The translations under genes and the position numbers were made by a program. Shown here in pieces: positions 9,154 through 17,812 of a stretch of 64,000 bases of DNA. Origin of the DNA: Sanguibacter antarcticus (GTDB lineage Bacteria > Actinomycetota > Actinomycetes > Actinomycetales > Cellulomonadaceae). The stretch covers positions 310,001 through 374,000 of the forward strand of contig NZ_PDJG01000001.1 of assembly GCF_002564005.1 (NCBI RefSeq), in the 5' to 3' direction. The notes under the pieces were generated by a model, which had not been told where the DNA came from, did no database searches, and saw nothing but the letters and a program-made list of their open reading frames with translations. Numbering within the stretch: position 1 is the stretch's first letter; each line of letters opens with the position of its first letter.

Positions 9154-10641
9154 ATGGGCGCGGACCAGCGTCAGAACCTGAGCGCGCCCGGCGACAGGCC
9201 GGCGAGCGAGGGCTCACCCGTCGAGGGAGCGGGGAACAGCGTGCGAGTCAGCAGCGAGAGGCTCACCGCGTCGGCCCACGCGCTCTCGAGGCCCGCAGCT
9301 GTCGAGCACGTCGGGGTGCCGACGAGCGTGAAGATCGCGGCCTCGTGGTCGTGGCGGCTCATCGTCGTGATGGCGGGCGTCGTCGTGATCCTCACGGTGA
9401 TCTCCTACCTCAAGGTCATCATCATCCCCGTCGCGGTCGCGCTCCTCCTCACCGTGCTGGTCCAGCCGTTCACCCGGTTCCTGCGGACCCGGCTGCACTT
9501 CTCTGTCCCGCTCGCTGCAGCGACGGGGATCGTCGCGCTCATCGGAGGCGTCACAGCCCTGGCCGTCATCGCCGGACGAGAGATCGCCAGCGGGCTCACC
9601 GACCTCAGCGCGCAGGCCGTCATCGGTTTCGAGCAGCTGCTCGGATGGCTCTCCGACGGGCCGCTCGCGATCGACAGCGCCACCATCGACACCTACTGGC
9701 AAGAGCTTCTCGGGGCGGCGCAGAGCAACTCGTCGAGCCTCGTCTCCGGGGCGCTGTCTGTCACCACGACGGTGGGGCAGGTTCTCGCAGGCGCGATCAT
9801 CGCCCTCTTCTGCACGCTCTTCTTCCTCATCGACGGCCGCCGGATCTGGACGTGGATCGTCGGGCTGCTGCCTCGCCACACCCGTGAACGGGTCCACCAG
9901 GCAGGTCGGCGCGGGCTCGTCACCCTGGCGTCCTACGTGCGGACCCAGATCCTCGTGGCGTTCATCGACGCGGTCGGGATCAGCCTCGGTGCCGCGATCA
10001 TCGGGGTGCCCCTGGCCGTCCCGCTCGGGGTGCTCGTCTTCATCGGTGCGTTCATCCCGTTCGTCGGCGCGATCATCACCGGGTCGATCGCGATCCTCGT
10101 CGCGCTCGTCGCGAACGGCTGGGTCGCGGCCCTCATCATGACCGGCGTGGTCCTCCTCGTGCAGCAGATCGAGGGCAACGTCCTCCAGCCCTGGCTCATG
10201 GGGCAGGCCGTCTCGCTGCACCCCGTCGCCGTGCTCCTCGCCGTGACGACGGGCGCGCTCGTCGCAGGCATCGTCGGTGCGCTGTTCGCCGTGCCGCTCG
10301 TGGCCGTCCTCAACACGGTCATCCTGTACTTCCACGGCCACGACAAGTTCCCGGAGCTCGGCTTCGACGACCACATCGCGCTCCGACCGAGCGGTCGTCG
10401 CGCCATCATGATCATGAGCGCCGAGCGCCACGTCGGGATGGACACCGGGTGGGAGCCCGAGGTGCGCGACGAGGAAGAGAGCCTCATCCCGCCCCGCCTC
10501 GTCTCGACCGCAGAAGCCGGGCGTGCTGCCTTCGAACGACTCATGGCCTTGCGGTCTCGCAGCATGAAGGACCAGAGCAGCGCAGACGAGACCACCACGA
10601 CCCCGAACGAACCACGCACCCCGAACAACGAAGGATCCTGA
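9154..10641 (+). CDS. AI-2E family transporter (UPF0118/TqsA-PerM type)
   Basis: A polytopic inner-membrane protein of the AI-2E family exporter superfamily; its cargo in actinobacteria is unknown. After a polar N-terminus of about 60 residues there are paired helices (around [20 protein letters not shown]), a long amphipathic middle segment, and a run of helices with the [13 protein letters not shown] and [12 protein letters not shown] motifs typical of the family. The last 100 residues form a charged cytoplasmic tail. ATG 9154 is chosen over upstream starts because GAGAGGA lies 7-8 nt before it. ilvA starts 5 nt after the stop, suggesting co-transcription without an evident functional link. 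Confidence 0.88.
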   Translation: MGADQRQNLSAPGDRPASEGSPVEGAGNSVRVSSERLTASAHALSRPAAVEHVGVPTSVKIAASWSWRLIVVMAGVVVILTVISYLKVIIIPVAVALLLTVLVQPFTRFLRTRLHFSVPLAAATGIVALIGGVTALAVIAGREIASGLTDLSAQAVIGFEQLLGWLSDGPLAIDSATIDTYWQELLGAAQSNSSSLVSGALSVTTTVGQVLAGAIIALFCTLFFLIDGRRIWTWIVGLLPRHTRERVHQAGRRGLVTLASYVRTQILVAFIDAVGISLGAAIIGVPLAVPLGVLVFIGAFIPFVGAIITGSIAILVALVANGWVAALIMTGVVLLVQQIEGNVLQPWLMGQAVSLHPVAVLLAVTTGALVAGIVGALFAVPLVAVLNTVILYFHGHDKFPELGFDDHIALRPSGRRAIMIMSAERHVGMDTGWEPEVRDEEESLIPPRLVSTAEAGRAAFERLMALRSRSMKDQSSADETTTTPNEPRTPNNEGS

Positions 10642-10646
10642 CCCTG

Positions 10647-11861
10647 ATGACTGACCTCCATGTGGGCATCGACGAGATCCGTGCAGCTGCAGCCCTTCTC
10701 GACGGGATCTCGACGGTCACGCCTGTCGAGTCCAGCAACGCCCTCAGCGCGGTCGTCGGCGCCCCCGCCTACCTCAAGTGCGAGAACCTCCAGCGCTCCG
10801 GCTCGTTCAAGATCCGTGGCGCCTACGTGCGGATGGCGCGGCTGAGCGACGAGGAGAAGGCCCGCGGGGTGGTCGCAGCGAGCGCCGGGAACCATGCGCA
10901 GGGCGTCGCCCTGGCAGCCAGGCTGCTCGGTATCCGAGCGATCGTCTACATGCCGACCGATGCTGCGCTGCCGAAGGTCGCCGCGACCCGCGACTACGGC
11001 GCGGAAGTCCGCCTGATCGGGACGAGCGTGGACGACGTGCTCGTCGCCGCGCGCGAGGAGTCAGAGCGCACGGGCGCCGTCCTCATCCATCCGTTCGACC
11101 ACGTGGACATCGTCGCGGGTCAAGCGACCGTGGCCCTGGAGATCCTCGAGCAGGTGCCGGACGTGCGGACCGTCGTCGTGCCGGTCGGCGGCGGCGGGCT
11201 GGCCGCGGGCATCGTGGCGGCCATGGCCGCCCTCGCACCGCACGTGCGCGTCGTGGGGGTGCAGGCGGCGCGGGCGTCGGGCTACCAGGTGTCGCTCGCT
11301 GCGGGGGTCCCGACGAAGTCCGTCGCGATGTCGACGATGGCTGACGGGATCGCGGTGAGCACCCCGGGCGTGGTGCCGTTCGAGATCATCCGGACGTTCG
11401 GGACCGATATCCGGACGGTGTCTGAGGAAGACCTCTCGCGGGCTCTCCTCTTCGTGGCAGAACGGGCCAAGCTCGTCGTGGAGCCTGCTGGCGTGGCCGG
11501 TGTCGCGGCGCTCATGGCGCACCCCGAGGAGTACGAGGGGCCAGTCGTCGCGGTGCTCTCCGGAGGCAACGTCGACCCGCTCGTGCTCTTGCGCGTCGTC
11601 CGCCACGGTCTCGCCGCGGCGGGGCGCTATCTCCAGGTGCGCGTGCGGCTCGTCGACCGTCCTGGTGCGCTCGCCGGGCTGCTGCAGGACCTGGCTCGTC
11701 ACGGAGGAAACATCATGCACGTCGATCATGTGCGCACCGGGGTCGGGCTCGCTATCGACGAGGTCGAGGTGACGATGCAGGTCGAGACGAAGGGGCCGGA
11801 GCACTGCTCGGCGCTCCTCGACCACCTGCGCAGCGAGGGCTACAACCTCGCTGAGAACTGA
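10647..11861 (+). CDS. ilvA: Threonine ammonia-lyase (threonine dehydratase) with ACT domain
   Basis: Deaminates threonine to 2-oxobutanoate, the entry to isoleucine synthesis. The type II PLP fold shows Lys55 in GSFKIRGAY as the cofactor lysine and the glycine loop VGGGGLAAG for the phosphate. The C-terminal 70 residues (from YLQVRVRLVDRPGALAGLL) form an ACT domain. With one ACT domain and 404 residues it resembles the shorter allosteric or catabolic-type enzyme more than the long two-ACT biosynthetic form, so feedback by isoleucine cannot be assumed. The start ATG has AAGGA 11 nt upstream, within the end of the preceding gene. It ends at a bidirectional hairpin shared with greA. Confidence 0.93.
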   Translation: MTDLHVGIDEIRAAAALLDGISTVTPVESSNALSAVVGAPAYLKCENLQRSGSFKIRGAYVRMARLSDEEKARGVVAASAGNHAQGVALAARLLGIRAIVYMPTDAALPKVAATRDYGAEVRLIGTSVDDVLVAAREESERTGAVLIHPFDHVDIVAGQATVALEILEQVPDVRTVVVPVGGGGLAAGIVAAMAALAPHVRVVGVQAARASGYQVSLAAGVPTKSVAMSTMADGIAVSTPGVVPFEIIRTFGTDIRTVSEEDLSRALLFVAERAKLVVEPAGVAGVAALMAHPEEYEGPVVAVLSGGNVDPLVLLRVVRHGLAAAGRYLQVRVRLVDRPGALAGLLQDLARHGGNIMHVDHVRTGVGLAIDEVEVTMQVETKGPEHCSALLDHLRSEGYNLAEN

Positions 11862-11913
11862 GGGACCGGACGACGGACCGGCAGCGGCTGATCGCCCTGG
11901 TCTGGCGACCACG

Positions 11914-11953
11914 CACGAACGGCTGCCCAGGATCTCCTGGACAGCCGTTCGTG
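11914..11953. terminator. Bidirectional hairpin between ilvA and greA
   Basis: A 12-bp outer stem (CACGAACGGCTG, 11914-11925, with 11942-11953) encloses a 6-bp inner stem (CCAGGA/TCCTGG). It lies midway between two convergent genes, so it can stop both transcripts. Confidence 0.75.
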
Positions 11954-11984
11954 GAGGGTCGAGGACCCGTGGACCGACGCGCGA

Positions 11985-12467
11985 TCAGCCCTGATAGGGC
12001 TTCGCGGCCGTGACGGTCACGTGGATCGTCGAGCCGTTGGGCGCCGCGTAGGTGACCTTCGCGCCGACCTTCTTGCCGTGGATCGCTGCGCCGAGCGGGG
12101 ACTTCTCGGAGTACACGTCGATGTCGGTGGTCCCGGCGATCTCGCGCGAGCCGAGGAGGAACACCATCTCGTCTCCGCCGACGTCGGCCGTGACGACCAT
12201 GCCGGGCTCGACGACACCGTCGTCCGGCGGGGTGCCGATCTTGACGCTGCGGAGCTTCTCGGTGAGCTCGCGGACGCGCGCCTCGTTCTTGCCCTGCTCC
12301 TCGCGAGCGGCGTGATAGCCGCCGTTCTCCTTGAGGTCGCCCTCGTCGCGGGCCGCTGCGATGCGGTCCGTGATCTCCGCGCGTCCCTCGCCGCTGAGGT
12401 GGGCAAGCTCGGCCTGGAGTCGGTCGTGTGCCTCCTGGGTCAGCCAGGTGACATTCGTCTCGGTCAC
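11985..12467 (-). CDS. greA: Transcription elongation factor GreA
   Basis: Rescues backtracked RNA polymerase by stimulating cleavage of the transcript 3' end through the secondary channel. The N-terminal coiled coil spans residues about 10-75, and its tip carries the acidic DEGDLKENGGY loop that coordinates catalytic Mg2+. The C-terminal FKBP-like globular domain includes the SPLGAAIHGKKVGAKVTY region. At 160 residues the length is normal. GTG 12467 is chosen because AAGGAG sits 6 nt upstream. The 260-bp gap upstream (12468-12727) should hold its promoter, and I saw no gene there. In mycobacteria greA lies in the same neighbourhood as metB and mca. Confidence 0.95.
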   Translation of the reverse strand: MTETNVTWLTQEAHDRLQAELAHLSGEGRAEITDRIAAARDEGDLKENGGYHAAREEQGKNEARVRELTEKLRSVKIGTPPDDGVVEPGMVVTADVGGDEMVFLLGSREIAGTTDIDVYSEKSPLGAAIHGKKVGAKVTYAAPNGSTIHVTVTAAKPYQG

Positions 12468-12727
12468 AGGTCGCTCCTTCCATGGCTCGGGCACGTAGGT
12501 GTGCCCGTCGTGAATCGTGTGTGGTTCTGGGGGTCTCGCTCGTCGACCGCCGGTGGGAGTGCCTCACCGCGGTGTCCGCGACCTGCACGCCCTGAGGTGT
12601 GCAGGGGCGCTTCGCCCCGGTTCCAGTGTTCCTGCCAGCTGCTGTCGGGATCCGAACAGCGCGTGTGCGCCATCAGATCGCCAACCGGGTCAGCGTCCGA
12701 ATAGACCAGTGTAGCAACGATGCGTCG

Positions 12728-12946
12728 TCAGTCGGCGGTAGTGAAACCGTTGACCTTGTGCGTGCCGTCGCAGAACGGTTTGATCGCGGAGGCGCCGCAG
12801 CGGCACAGGGCCATGGTCGACCGACGTGCCGGGACTGGCTCACCGTCTGGGCCGACCAGGGAGACGTTCCCGCGCACGAGCAGCGGACCGTCAGGGCACA
12901 GCGTGATCTCGACCGGGTCGGTCGGGGCTCCCGCAGCCACCGTCAC
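12728..12946 (-). CDS. CDGSH iron-sulfur domain protein
   Basis: A 72-residue protein that is almost entirely a CDGSH-type [2Fe-2S] domain. The ligand motif is CRCGASAIKPFCDGTH: three cysteines and one histidine in the 3Cys-1His pattern of mitoNEET-like clusters. The N-terminal strand region (EITLCPDGPLLVRGNVSLVG) is typical of bacterial members. The GTG start overlaps the stop of the upstream redox enzyme by four bases (GTGA), so the two are translationally coupled. The same frame stays open far upstream, but that is a shadow of the overlapping gene. A role as electron carrier or cluster donor for its partner is inferred. Confidence 0.85.
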   Translation of the reverse strand: MTVAAGAPTDPVEITLCPDGPLLVRGNVSLVGPDGEPVPARRSTMALCRCGASAIKPFCDGTHKVNGFTTAD

Positions 12947-14106
12947 GCGTCCGTCCGGGAGCGCAGGGAGGTCGTCCCCGCGGTCCAGCAGCCCAGCACG
13001 TGCGCAGCCGCCCAGCCGTCGACGGTCAAGCACGCGGCTGCCCCGAACATGATGTCGTCGAGCAGTGCGGGGTCCTGCTCTGCGAGACGGCCCGCGAGGT
13101 CGCGGCCGGCGATCTGCTCGTGGACCGCGTCGGCCTCGACGTGCTCGTCGAAGTAGCGCGTCACCGTCTCGTCGTACCCGTGCCGGCGGAAGCCGTTGCC
13201 GTAGAGCCGGTTCGGGATGGACGACGTCATCTCGAACGCCGCGAGATGACCGACGATCGCACCTCGTAGGCGCCGGTGCAGCCCGAACATCGACATCATG
13301 TTCAGGGCCGCGAGCGTCCACGACGGCACCGCGTCGACGTAGGCGCCGTACGTGTCGTCGAGCCCGGTGCCGCGCATGGCCGCGGCGAAGAGAGCAGAGT
13401 GCATGCGCTCCGGCCGGCCTCCGCCGTACTCGTCCGTCTGGATCTCGACGAGGGCAGCCTTCGGTGCTCCGGCGAGGCGGGGGACCGCCCAGGTGTGCGG
13501 GTCCGCCTCCTTGAGCTGGTACACCGAGCGCTGCACGAGGAGCTCGCGCAGCTGGTCGTCCGTCGCGTCCTTCGCGACGTAGCGGGCGATGCTCGGCCCG
13601 GAGTCCTGGGCTGCGAGCGTGAAGAGCGCGGCGGCCACCGACGAGGCGACGGGCTCGGGCAGGGCCGGTACGTCGACCCGGGCGCGCAGCTCGGCCTCGA
13701 AGAGCGCTTCGAGGCGCTCTCGTGCGGCGAGGAGCACGGGTGACCACTCCCAGTCGTCGGTGACCCCGGCGATGCCGCGGTAGTGCAGCTCGTACAAGCA
13801 GAAGAGGGTGAGCTGGAGGTCGTCGTCCTCGACGACGGACGTCGCGCGGTCCCGGGCCGTGAGCGCGCGTGCCACGTCGTCGTGGAACGCCTCGGCGCGC
13901 TCGGTGTCGACAGAGCCCTGCAGGAGGTCGAGGAGCGCAGCGCTCAGCGCGCCGCGAGGCGCAGGGAGGGGTAGGGGGCACCCGCGGTCGAGGACGCGCT
14001 CTTCGGACGCTGCGGGCGCTGGCGCGACGATGCTCGTGCGGATCGGGGTTCCGTCGGGTCCGGCATCTCGCTCGGTGGGCGAGGGGACGAACGAGAGGGT
14101 CTTCAC
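12943..14106 (-). CDS. Iron-containing redox enzyme family protein (heme-oxygenase-like fold)
   Basis: A 387-residue member of the iron-containing redox enzyme family, all-helical proteins with a heme-oxygenase-like fold that can hold a di-iron site. Candidate metal ligands are in ALVEIQTDEYGGG, in the LHRRLRG helix and in YFDEHVEADAVHEQ, which carries the Glu/His spacing expected for the last core helix. The substrate is not predictable. The GTG at 14106 has AGGAG 7-8 nt upstream. It is coupled by a 4-nt overlap to the CDGSH protein, a pairing that suggests electron delivery. DUF4307 lies upstream on the same strand, 110 nt away. Confidence 0.8.
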   Translation of the reverse strand: MKTLSFVPSPTERDAGPDGTPIRTSIVAPAPAASEERVLDRGCPLPLPAPRGALSAALLDLLQGSVDTERAEAFHDDVARALTARDRATSVVEDDDLQLTLFCLYELHYRGIAGVTDDWEWSPVLLAARERLEALFEAELRARVDVPALPEPVASSVAAALFTLAAQDSGPSIARYVAKDATDDQLRELLVQRSVYQLKEADPHTWAVPRLAGAPKAALVEIQTDEYGGGRPERMHSALFAAAMRGTGLDDTYGAYVDAVPSWTLAALNMMSMFGLHRRLRGAIVGHLAAFEMTSSIPNRLYGNGFRRHGYDETVTRYFDEHVEADAVHEQIAGRDLAGRLAEQDPALLDDIMFGAAACLTVDGWAAAHVLGCWTAGTTSLRSRTDA

Positions 14107-14181
14107 AGAGTTCTCCTGCGCTACGCGTGCTGTGGTTCCGGGCCGCTTCTTGACGCCAGATCGATCACGCTAGCCCAGGTG

Positions 14182-14202
14182 GTTCGGGGCGGCACCCGGA
14201 AC
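14182..14202 (-). terminator. Imperfect hairpin after DUF4307 gene
   Basis: GTTC-GGG pairs with CCC-GAAC across a 6-nt loop with one bulge, 15 nt downstream of the DUF4307 stop on the minus strand. The stem is short and imperfect, so this is a tentative call. Confidence 0.35.
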
Positions 14203-14216
14203 GGTCAGCGTCGGTG

Positions 14217-14726
14217 TCAGCCGAGCGTGCGGCAGTCCTCCACGATCGCGGTCACGGCCTCCTCCGACGTGGCGATCTCGGTGGTGTATCTCGTCTCGGC
14301 GAGGGTCGTCGGGCCGATCGTCACCTCGCGCGTGCCGACCTGCGCGAAGCTCGCGCTCAGTGCCTGCAGGGTGCAGACCACGGTGGCGTCTCGCGGCTTG
14401 GCGACGTTGAACGTGATCTCCACGACCTCCGCGCTCTTCACCGAGTACCCGACGTCTTGGCCACGGACGGCGCCGTCTTCCTGGCCGAACGCCATCCACG
14501 CGACGAACGCGAGCACGACCACCGCGCCGGCCGCGACGAGGACCCGCAGCACGACAGGGTTCAGGGGCTTGCGCGGTGTGCCGTAGCGCCCGTCCGGGAC
14601 ATGGCCGGGCGGTGTCGCAGGGACGGCCTGCTGAGGATCGACGGGGAGCTCGGGCACAGCGGGGGCCTTTCCGGCAGAGGCCTCAGGCGCCGGCGGGTGC
14701 AGCCCACCGTCGTGCTGGGGGATCAT
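14217..14726 (-). CDS. DUF4307 domain membrane protein
   Basis: A 169-residue single-pass membrane protein of the actinobacterial DUF4307 family, function unknown. The N-terminal 50 residues are Pro-rich and cytoplasmic, ending in the family's GRYGTPRK motif. A transmembrane helix spans about residues 59-80. The extracytoplasmic part is a small beta-rich domain with two cysteines (VVCTLQALSAS and VEDCRTLG) that could form a disulfide. It is divergent from mca with about 90 nt between the starts. The same arrangement occurs in M. tuberculosis (Rv1081c beside mca), which supports the call. Confidence 0.85.
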   Translation of the reverse strand: MIPQHDGGLHPPAPEASAGKAPAVPELPVDPQQAVPATPPGHVPDGRYGTPRKPLNPVVLRVLVAAGAVVVLAFVAWMAFGQEDGAVRGQDVGYSVKSAEVVEITFNVAKPRDATVVCTLQALSASFAQVGTREVTIGPTTLAETRYTTEIATSEEAVTAIVEDCRTLG

Positions 14727-14816
14727 GGTCTTCTACTGATTATTGTCGTGATCACGGCACAGCCGAAATCGGCGCCCACCCGGGGCCGGACGGCTATGGA
14801 GATCGAAGGAGGACCG

Positions 14817-15707
14817 GTGACCACTTCGCCGTTGCGGCTCATGGCCGTCCACGCGCACCCGGACGACGAGTCGAGCAAGGGAGCGGCGACGACTGCCCGG
14901 TACGCGGCGCAGGGCGTCGAGGTGCTGGTCGTCAGCTGCACCGGAGGTGAGCGCGGCAGCATCCTCAATCCTCGGTTCGGGCGAGAGGTCACGGACATCG
15001 ACGAGATGCGAGAGATCCGCACGGGCGAGATGGCAGGCGCGGCAGCCGCCCTGGGTGTCCAGCACCGCTGGTTGGGATTCGTCGACTCCGGGCTGCCGGA
15101 GGGGGACCCGCTGCCTCCGCTGCCGGAAGGCTGCTTCGCGGCGATGCCGCTCGAGGAGGCGGCCACACCGTTGGTCGAGCTCGTCCGGTCGTTCCGCCCG
15201 CACGTGATCACGACGTACGACCCGTCCGGTGGCTACCCGCACCCGGACCACATCATGTGCCACCGCGTGTCGAAGGAAGCGTTCGACACCGCGGGCGACG
15301 CGGAGCGCTACCGGGGCCACGGCGAGCCGTGGACGCCCCTGAAGCTCTACTACAACCACGACTTCTCCATGCGGCGCATCAGGACGATGCACGAGGCCCT
15401 GCTCGCGGCAGGGCACGAGTCGCCGTTCGGCGACTGGGTCGAGTCGCGGGCGGCCCGTGAGATCACGGAGCGCGAGGTCACGACCCGTATCGAGTGTGCG
15501 GACTACTTCTCTGCCCGGGATGCGGCGTTGCGCTCCCACGCGACGCAGATCGACCCTGAGGGGTTCTTCTTCGCGACGCCTCGTGAGCTCGAGGTCAGCG
15601 TCTGGCCGGTCGAGGAGTACGAGCTCGCCGAGTCACGGGTCCAGACCTCGACGCCGGAGGACGACCTCTTCGCAGGGATCGTCTCGACGGACGGAGACCG
15701 CTCGTGA
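14817..15707 (+). CDS. mca: Mycothiol S-conjugate amidase
   Basis: A zinc amidase that cleaves mycothiol conjugates of toxins to a mercapturic acid and GlcN-inositol, detoxifying electrophiles. The PIG-L/LmbE fold shows the zinc motif AHPDDES (His14, Asp17) and the later GGYPHPDHIMCH with the third metal ligand. It is assigned to Mca rather than the deacetylase MshB because of length (296 residues), the KLYYNHDFSMRRI segment and gene context. GTG 14817 is preferred because AAGGAGG lies 4-5 nt before it; ATG 14796 lacks a ribosome site. Its stop overlaps the next gene (GTGA). Confidence 0.93.
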   Translation: MTTSPLRLMAVHAHPDDESSKGAATTARYAAQGVEVLVVSCTGGERGSILNPRFGREVTDIDEMREIRTGEMAGAAAALGVQHRWLGFVDSGLPEGDPLPPLPEGCFAAMPLEEAATPLVELVRSFRPHVITTYDPSGGYPHPDHIMCHRVSKEAFDTAGDAERYRGHGEPWTPLKLYYNHDFSMRRIRTMHEALLAAGHESPFGDWVESRAAREITEREVTTRIECADYFSARDAALRSHATQIDPEGFFFATPRELEVSVWPVEEYELAESRVQTSTPEDDLFAGIVSTDGDRS

Positions 15708-16054
15708 ACGGCGCAGGAACGTCGCTCGACCTCTCGACGCTCGTCGACGCCCGCACCGGCATGCAGGTGCTGCACTCGGAGACGGCGACGCCCGAACCGT
15801 TGCCGTCGTCGACGCAGACGCCGCTGCGCGAGGACCTCGACGAGGTGGACGTCTCGCCCGGCCTGGCAGGTTTCCTCGCCATCTTCGTCGTCGCGGTCGC
15901 GACGATCTTCCTCGTGCTGTCGATGACCCGAAAGCTGCGCCGGGTCAACCACCGTGCGAACCACGACTCGGTGGTCGACGCGACCTTCGACGACCGCCGC
16001 TCCGGCGCAGCCGAGCCCGGTGACGGGGCTGGCGACGGCGACGGGACGGACTGA
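15704..16054 (+). CDS. Small single-pass membrane protein downstream of mca
   Basis: A 116-residue protein with one transmembrane helix at about residues 53-73, followed by a basic stretch (MTRKLRRVNHR) and an acidic Gly/Asp-rich tail. The N-terminus would be outside by the positive-inside rule. It has no domain that I recognise. The GTG start overlaps the mca stop by four bases. A small conserved membrane protein follows mca in mycobacteria as well (Rv1083), so the pairing is probably old. A role alongside Mca is possible but unproven. Confidence 0.7.
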   Translation: MNGAGTSLDLSTLVDARTGMQVLHSETATPEPLPSSTQTPLREDLDEVDVSPGLAGFLAIFVVAVATIFLVLSMTRKLRRVNHRANHDSVVDATFDDRRSGAAEPGDGAGDGDGTD

Positions 16055-16059
16055 ACCAC

Positions 16060-16902
16060 GTGCGGGTGACGATCGCTCAGGTCGAGGTCAGCCCAGACCA
16101 TGCCGCCAACCGGGTGGTCGTCGGGCAGGCCGTGACGGAGGCCGAGCGGGTGCGAGCGGACCTGCTCGTCCTGCCGGAGTACGCGAGCGGCTACGACCCG
16201 CGCGGTGTCGGGATCGCGCACGCGGAACCGCTCTCCGGCCCGTTCGTCACGCTGCTCCGCGAGCGGACGGCACGCTCGTCGTTGACCGTCGTCGCCGGAA
16301 CGGTCCTGCCGGCCGAGGCCGATGTCGACGACGAGGCTGGCGTGCGCGAGCCGGGCAGCCCCGCGAGGGCGAGCAACGCCGTCGTCGTGGTGCGCGGCGG
16401 GGAGGTCGTCGGCGTGTACCGCAAGGTTCACCTCTACGACGCGTTCGGTCAGCGTGAGTCGGACAGGCTCGCCGGCGGGGATCCTGCCGCGCCGCCCCTC
16501 GTGGTCCAGGTCGGTGATCTGCGCGTGGGTGTCATGACGTGCTACGACCTGCGCTTTCCCGAGTCGGCTCGTCGTCTCGTGGACGCGGGCGCGCAGGTTC
16601 TCGTGGTGCCTGCCGCGTGGGCGTCTGGGCCGCAGAAGGTCGAGCACTGGCGCATCCTCGCGCAGGCACGCGCGATCGAGAACACCTGCGCGGTCGTCGC
16701 GGTCGGCCAGACGGGCCAGGGAGTCAGCGGGCACTCGATGCTCGTCGCTCCGGACGGTCTCGTGAGCATCGAGCTCGGCGACGACCGCGCGTTCCGGTCG
16801 GCCGACATCGACGTGGACGGGATCCTCGCCGAGCGCGCACGCAACCCGTCGTTGGAGAACCGGCGCTACGGCGTCGTCCCCCTCGCGCACGGCGAGAGCT
16901 AG
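16060..16902 (+). CDS. Carbon-nitrogen hydrolase (nitrilase superfamily) family protein
   Basis: A cysteine amidase of the nitrilase superfamily with the full catalytic triad: Glu40 in VLPEY, Lys122 in VYRKVHLYDAF, and Cys161 in MTCYDLRFPE. At 280 residues it is a stand-alone hydrolase domain. The sequence resembles the Nit/deaminated-glutathione-amidase and omega-amidase branch more than true nitrilases. A repair or thiol-metabolite role would fit its place behind mca, but the substrate is an inference. The GTG at 16060 starts 5 nt after the upstream stop, making a three-gene unit with mca. A strong hairpin follows. Confidence 0.87.
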   Translation: MRVTIAQVEVSPDHAANRVVVGQAVTEAERVRADLLVLPEYASGYDPRGVGIAHAEPLSGPFVTLLRERTARSSLTVVAGTVLPAEADVDDEAGVREPGSPARASNAVVVVRGGEVVGVYRKVHLYDAFGQRESDRLAGGDPAAPPLVVQVGDLRVGVMTCYDLRFPESARRLVDAGAQVLVVPAAWASGPQKVEHWRILAQARAIENTCAVVAVGQTGQGVSGHSMLVAPDGLVSIELGDDRAFRSADIDVDGILAERARNPSLENRRYGVVPLAHGES

Positions 16903-16940
16903 CGCTCCGGCACGGCACTGCACTGCACTGCAGCACAGCA

Positions 16941-16977
16941 CAGCGCCGCACCCGCGCGCAGAGCGGGTGCGGCGCTG
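16941..16977. terminator. 15-bp hairpin between nitrilase and hemolysin III genes
   Basis: A perfect stem (CAGCGCCGCACCCGC, 16941-16955, with 16963-16977) with a 7-nt loop lies between convergent genes. Just upstream, 16914-16930 holds three tandem copies of a CACTG unit, which add no further base pairing. Confidence 0.75.
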
Positions 16978-16986
16978 CGCCGGTCG

Positions 16987-17739
16987 TCAGCGGGACGCGA
17001 CGACCGCTACCGCGACAGCAGCGAAGTGGAAGCCGAAACCGACGACCGTGAGCACGTGGAAGATCTCGTGGAAACCGAACCAGCGTGGGCTGGGGTTGGG
17101 GCGCTTGAGGCCGTAGACGACCGCGCCCAGCGTGTACGCCAGCCCGCCGGCGGCGACGAGCAGCACCGCTGTGGGGCCGACGTCTGCCTTCCAGAAGACG
17201 GGCATGTACCCGACGGCGACCCACCCGAGGGCGAGGTAGATCGGCACGTAGACCCAGCGGGGGGCCCCGAGCCAGATGATCCGGGCAGCCAGGCCGAGGA
17301 TCGCGCCCGTCCACACGATGATGAGGAGGATCCTCGCGGCGCTGGGGGACAAGAGGTAGACGGCCAGAGGCGTGTAGCTGCCGGCGATGATGAGGAAGAT
17401 GTTCGAGTGGTCGGCGCGCCGGAGGATCCCGGTGACCTTCGGCGACCACGTGCCGAGGTGGTAGACCGCGCTCGTGCCGAAGAGCAGGATCGAGCTCAGG
17501 CCGAACACCGCGGTCGCGACGCGACCCGCGCCTGGCTCGGCGAGCACGACGAGGATGATGCTGCCGACGAGGGCGATCGGGAAGGTGCCCGCGTGGATCC
17601 ATCCGCGCAGGCGTGGTTTGACCGCGCCAGCGACAGCAGACGCGACGCCGCCGACGCGATCGGCTGCCGACGGACGGGTGTCGTCCGGGGTGGTCGGGCG
17701 GCCCTGCGGTTCGTCGTCGGCCACGGTGGTCCTGGCCAT
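16987..17739 (-). CDS. Hemolysin III / TrhA (YqfA) family membrane protein
   Basis: A 250-residue seven-helix membrane protein of the hemolysin III family, related to adiponectin/PAQR receptors. Conserved polar residues expected for a zinc site are visible in SAVYHLG near the second helix and in FGFHEIFHVLTVVGFGFHF at the C-terminus. Haemolysis is unlikely to be the real role; relatives are tied to membrane lipid and fluidity homeostasis. ATG 17739 is chosen since GAGGAG sits 5 nt before it. Two TACG-N4-CGTA inverted repeats lie just upstream and suggest repressor control. Its mycobacterial equivalent (Rv1085c) also sits between mca and the cis-prenyltransferase. Confidence 0.85.
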   Translation of the reverse strand: MARTTVADDEPQGRPTTPDDTRPSAADRVGGVASAVAGAVKPRLRGWIHAGTFPIALVGSIILVVLAEPGAGRVATAVFGLSSILLFGTSAVYHLGTWSPKVTGILRRADHSNIFLIIAGSYTPLAVYLLSPSAARILLIIVWTGAILGLAARIIWLGAPRWVYVPIYLALGWVAVGYMPVFWKADVGPTAVLLVAAGGLAYTLGAVVYGLKRPNPSPRWFGFHEIFHVLTVVGFGFHFAAVAVAVVASR

Positions 17740-17785
17740 AGATGCTCCTCGGTCGATCGTGCACACGTTGGGGACGACCATAACT

Positions 17786-17812
17786 TACGCCTGCGTAGGT
17801 TACGAAAGCGTA
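17786..17812. promoter_or_regulatory. Paired operator-like inverted repeats TACG-N4-CGTA
   Basis: TACGCCTGCGTA (17786-17797) and TACGAAAGCGTA (17801-17812) are two inverted repeats of the same form with centres 15 bp apart. The first extends to a near-perfect 20-bp palindrome, AACTTACGCC and its mirror. They lie 47-73 bp upstream of the hemolysin III start, within its likely promoter. The cis-prenyltransferase start is about 115 bp away on the other side. Confidence 0.5.

Noticed and set aside
9214..10431. Long open frame antisense to the AI-2E transporter gene
   Set aside because: It is Asp/Glu/Arg-rich low-complexity sequence typical of antisense frames in high-GC DNA. The plus-strand gene has recognisable family motifs.
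12647..12657. GGGATCCGAAC, like the complement of a tRNA T-loop
   Set aside because: The flanking bases do not form a T-stem on either strand and no acceptor or anticodon arm can be drawn around it.
12728..13981. A single long reading frame that would fuse the CDGSH domain to an upstream Arg-rich region
   Set aside because: The upstream part is the shadow of the iron redox enzyme gene. It lacks any domain, and a clean GTGA overlap gives the CDGSH protein its own start.
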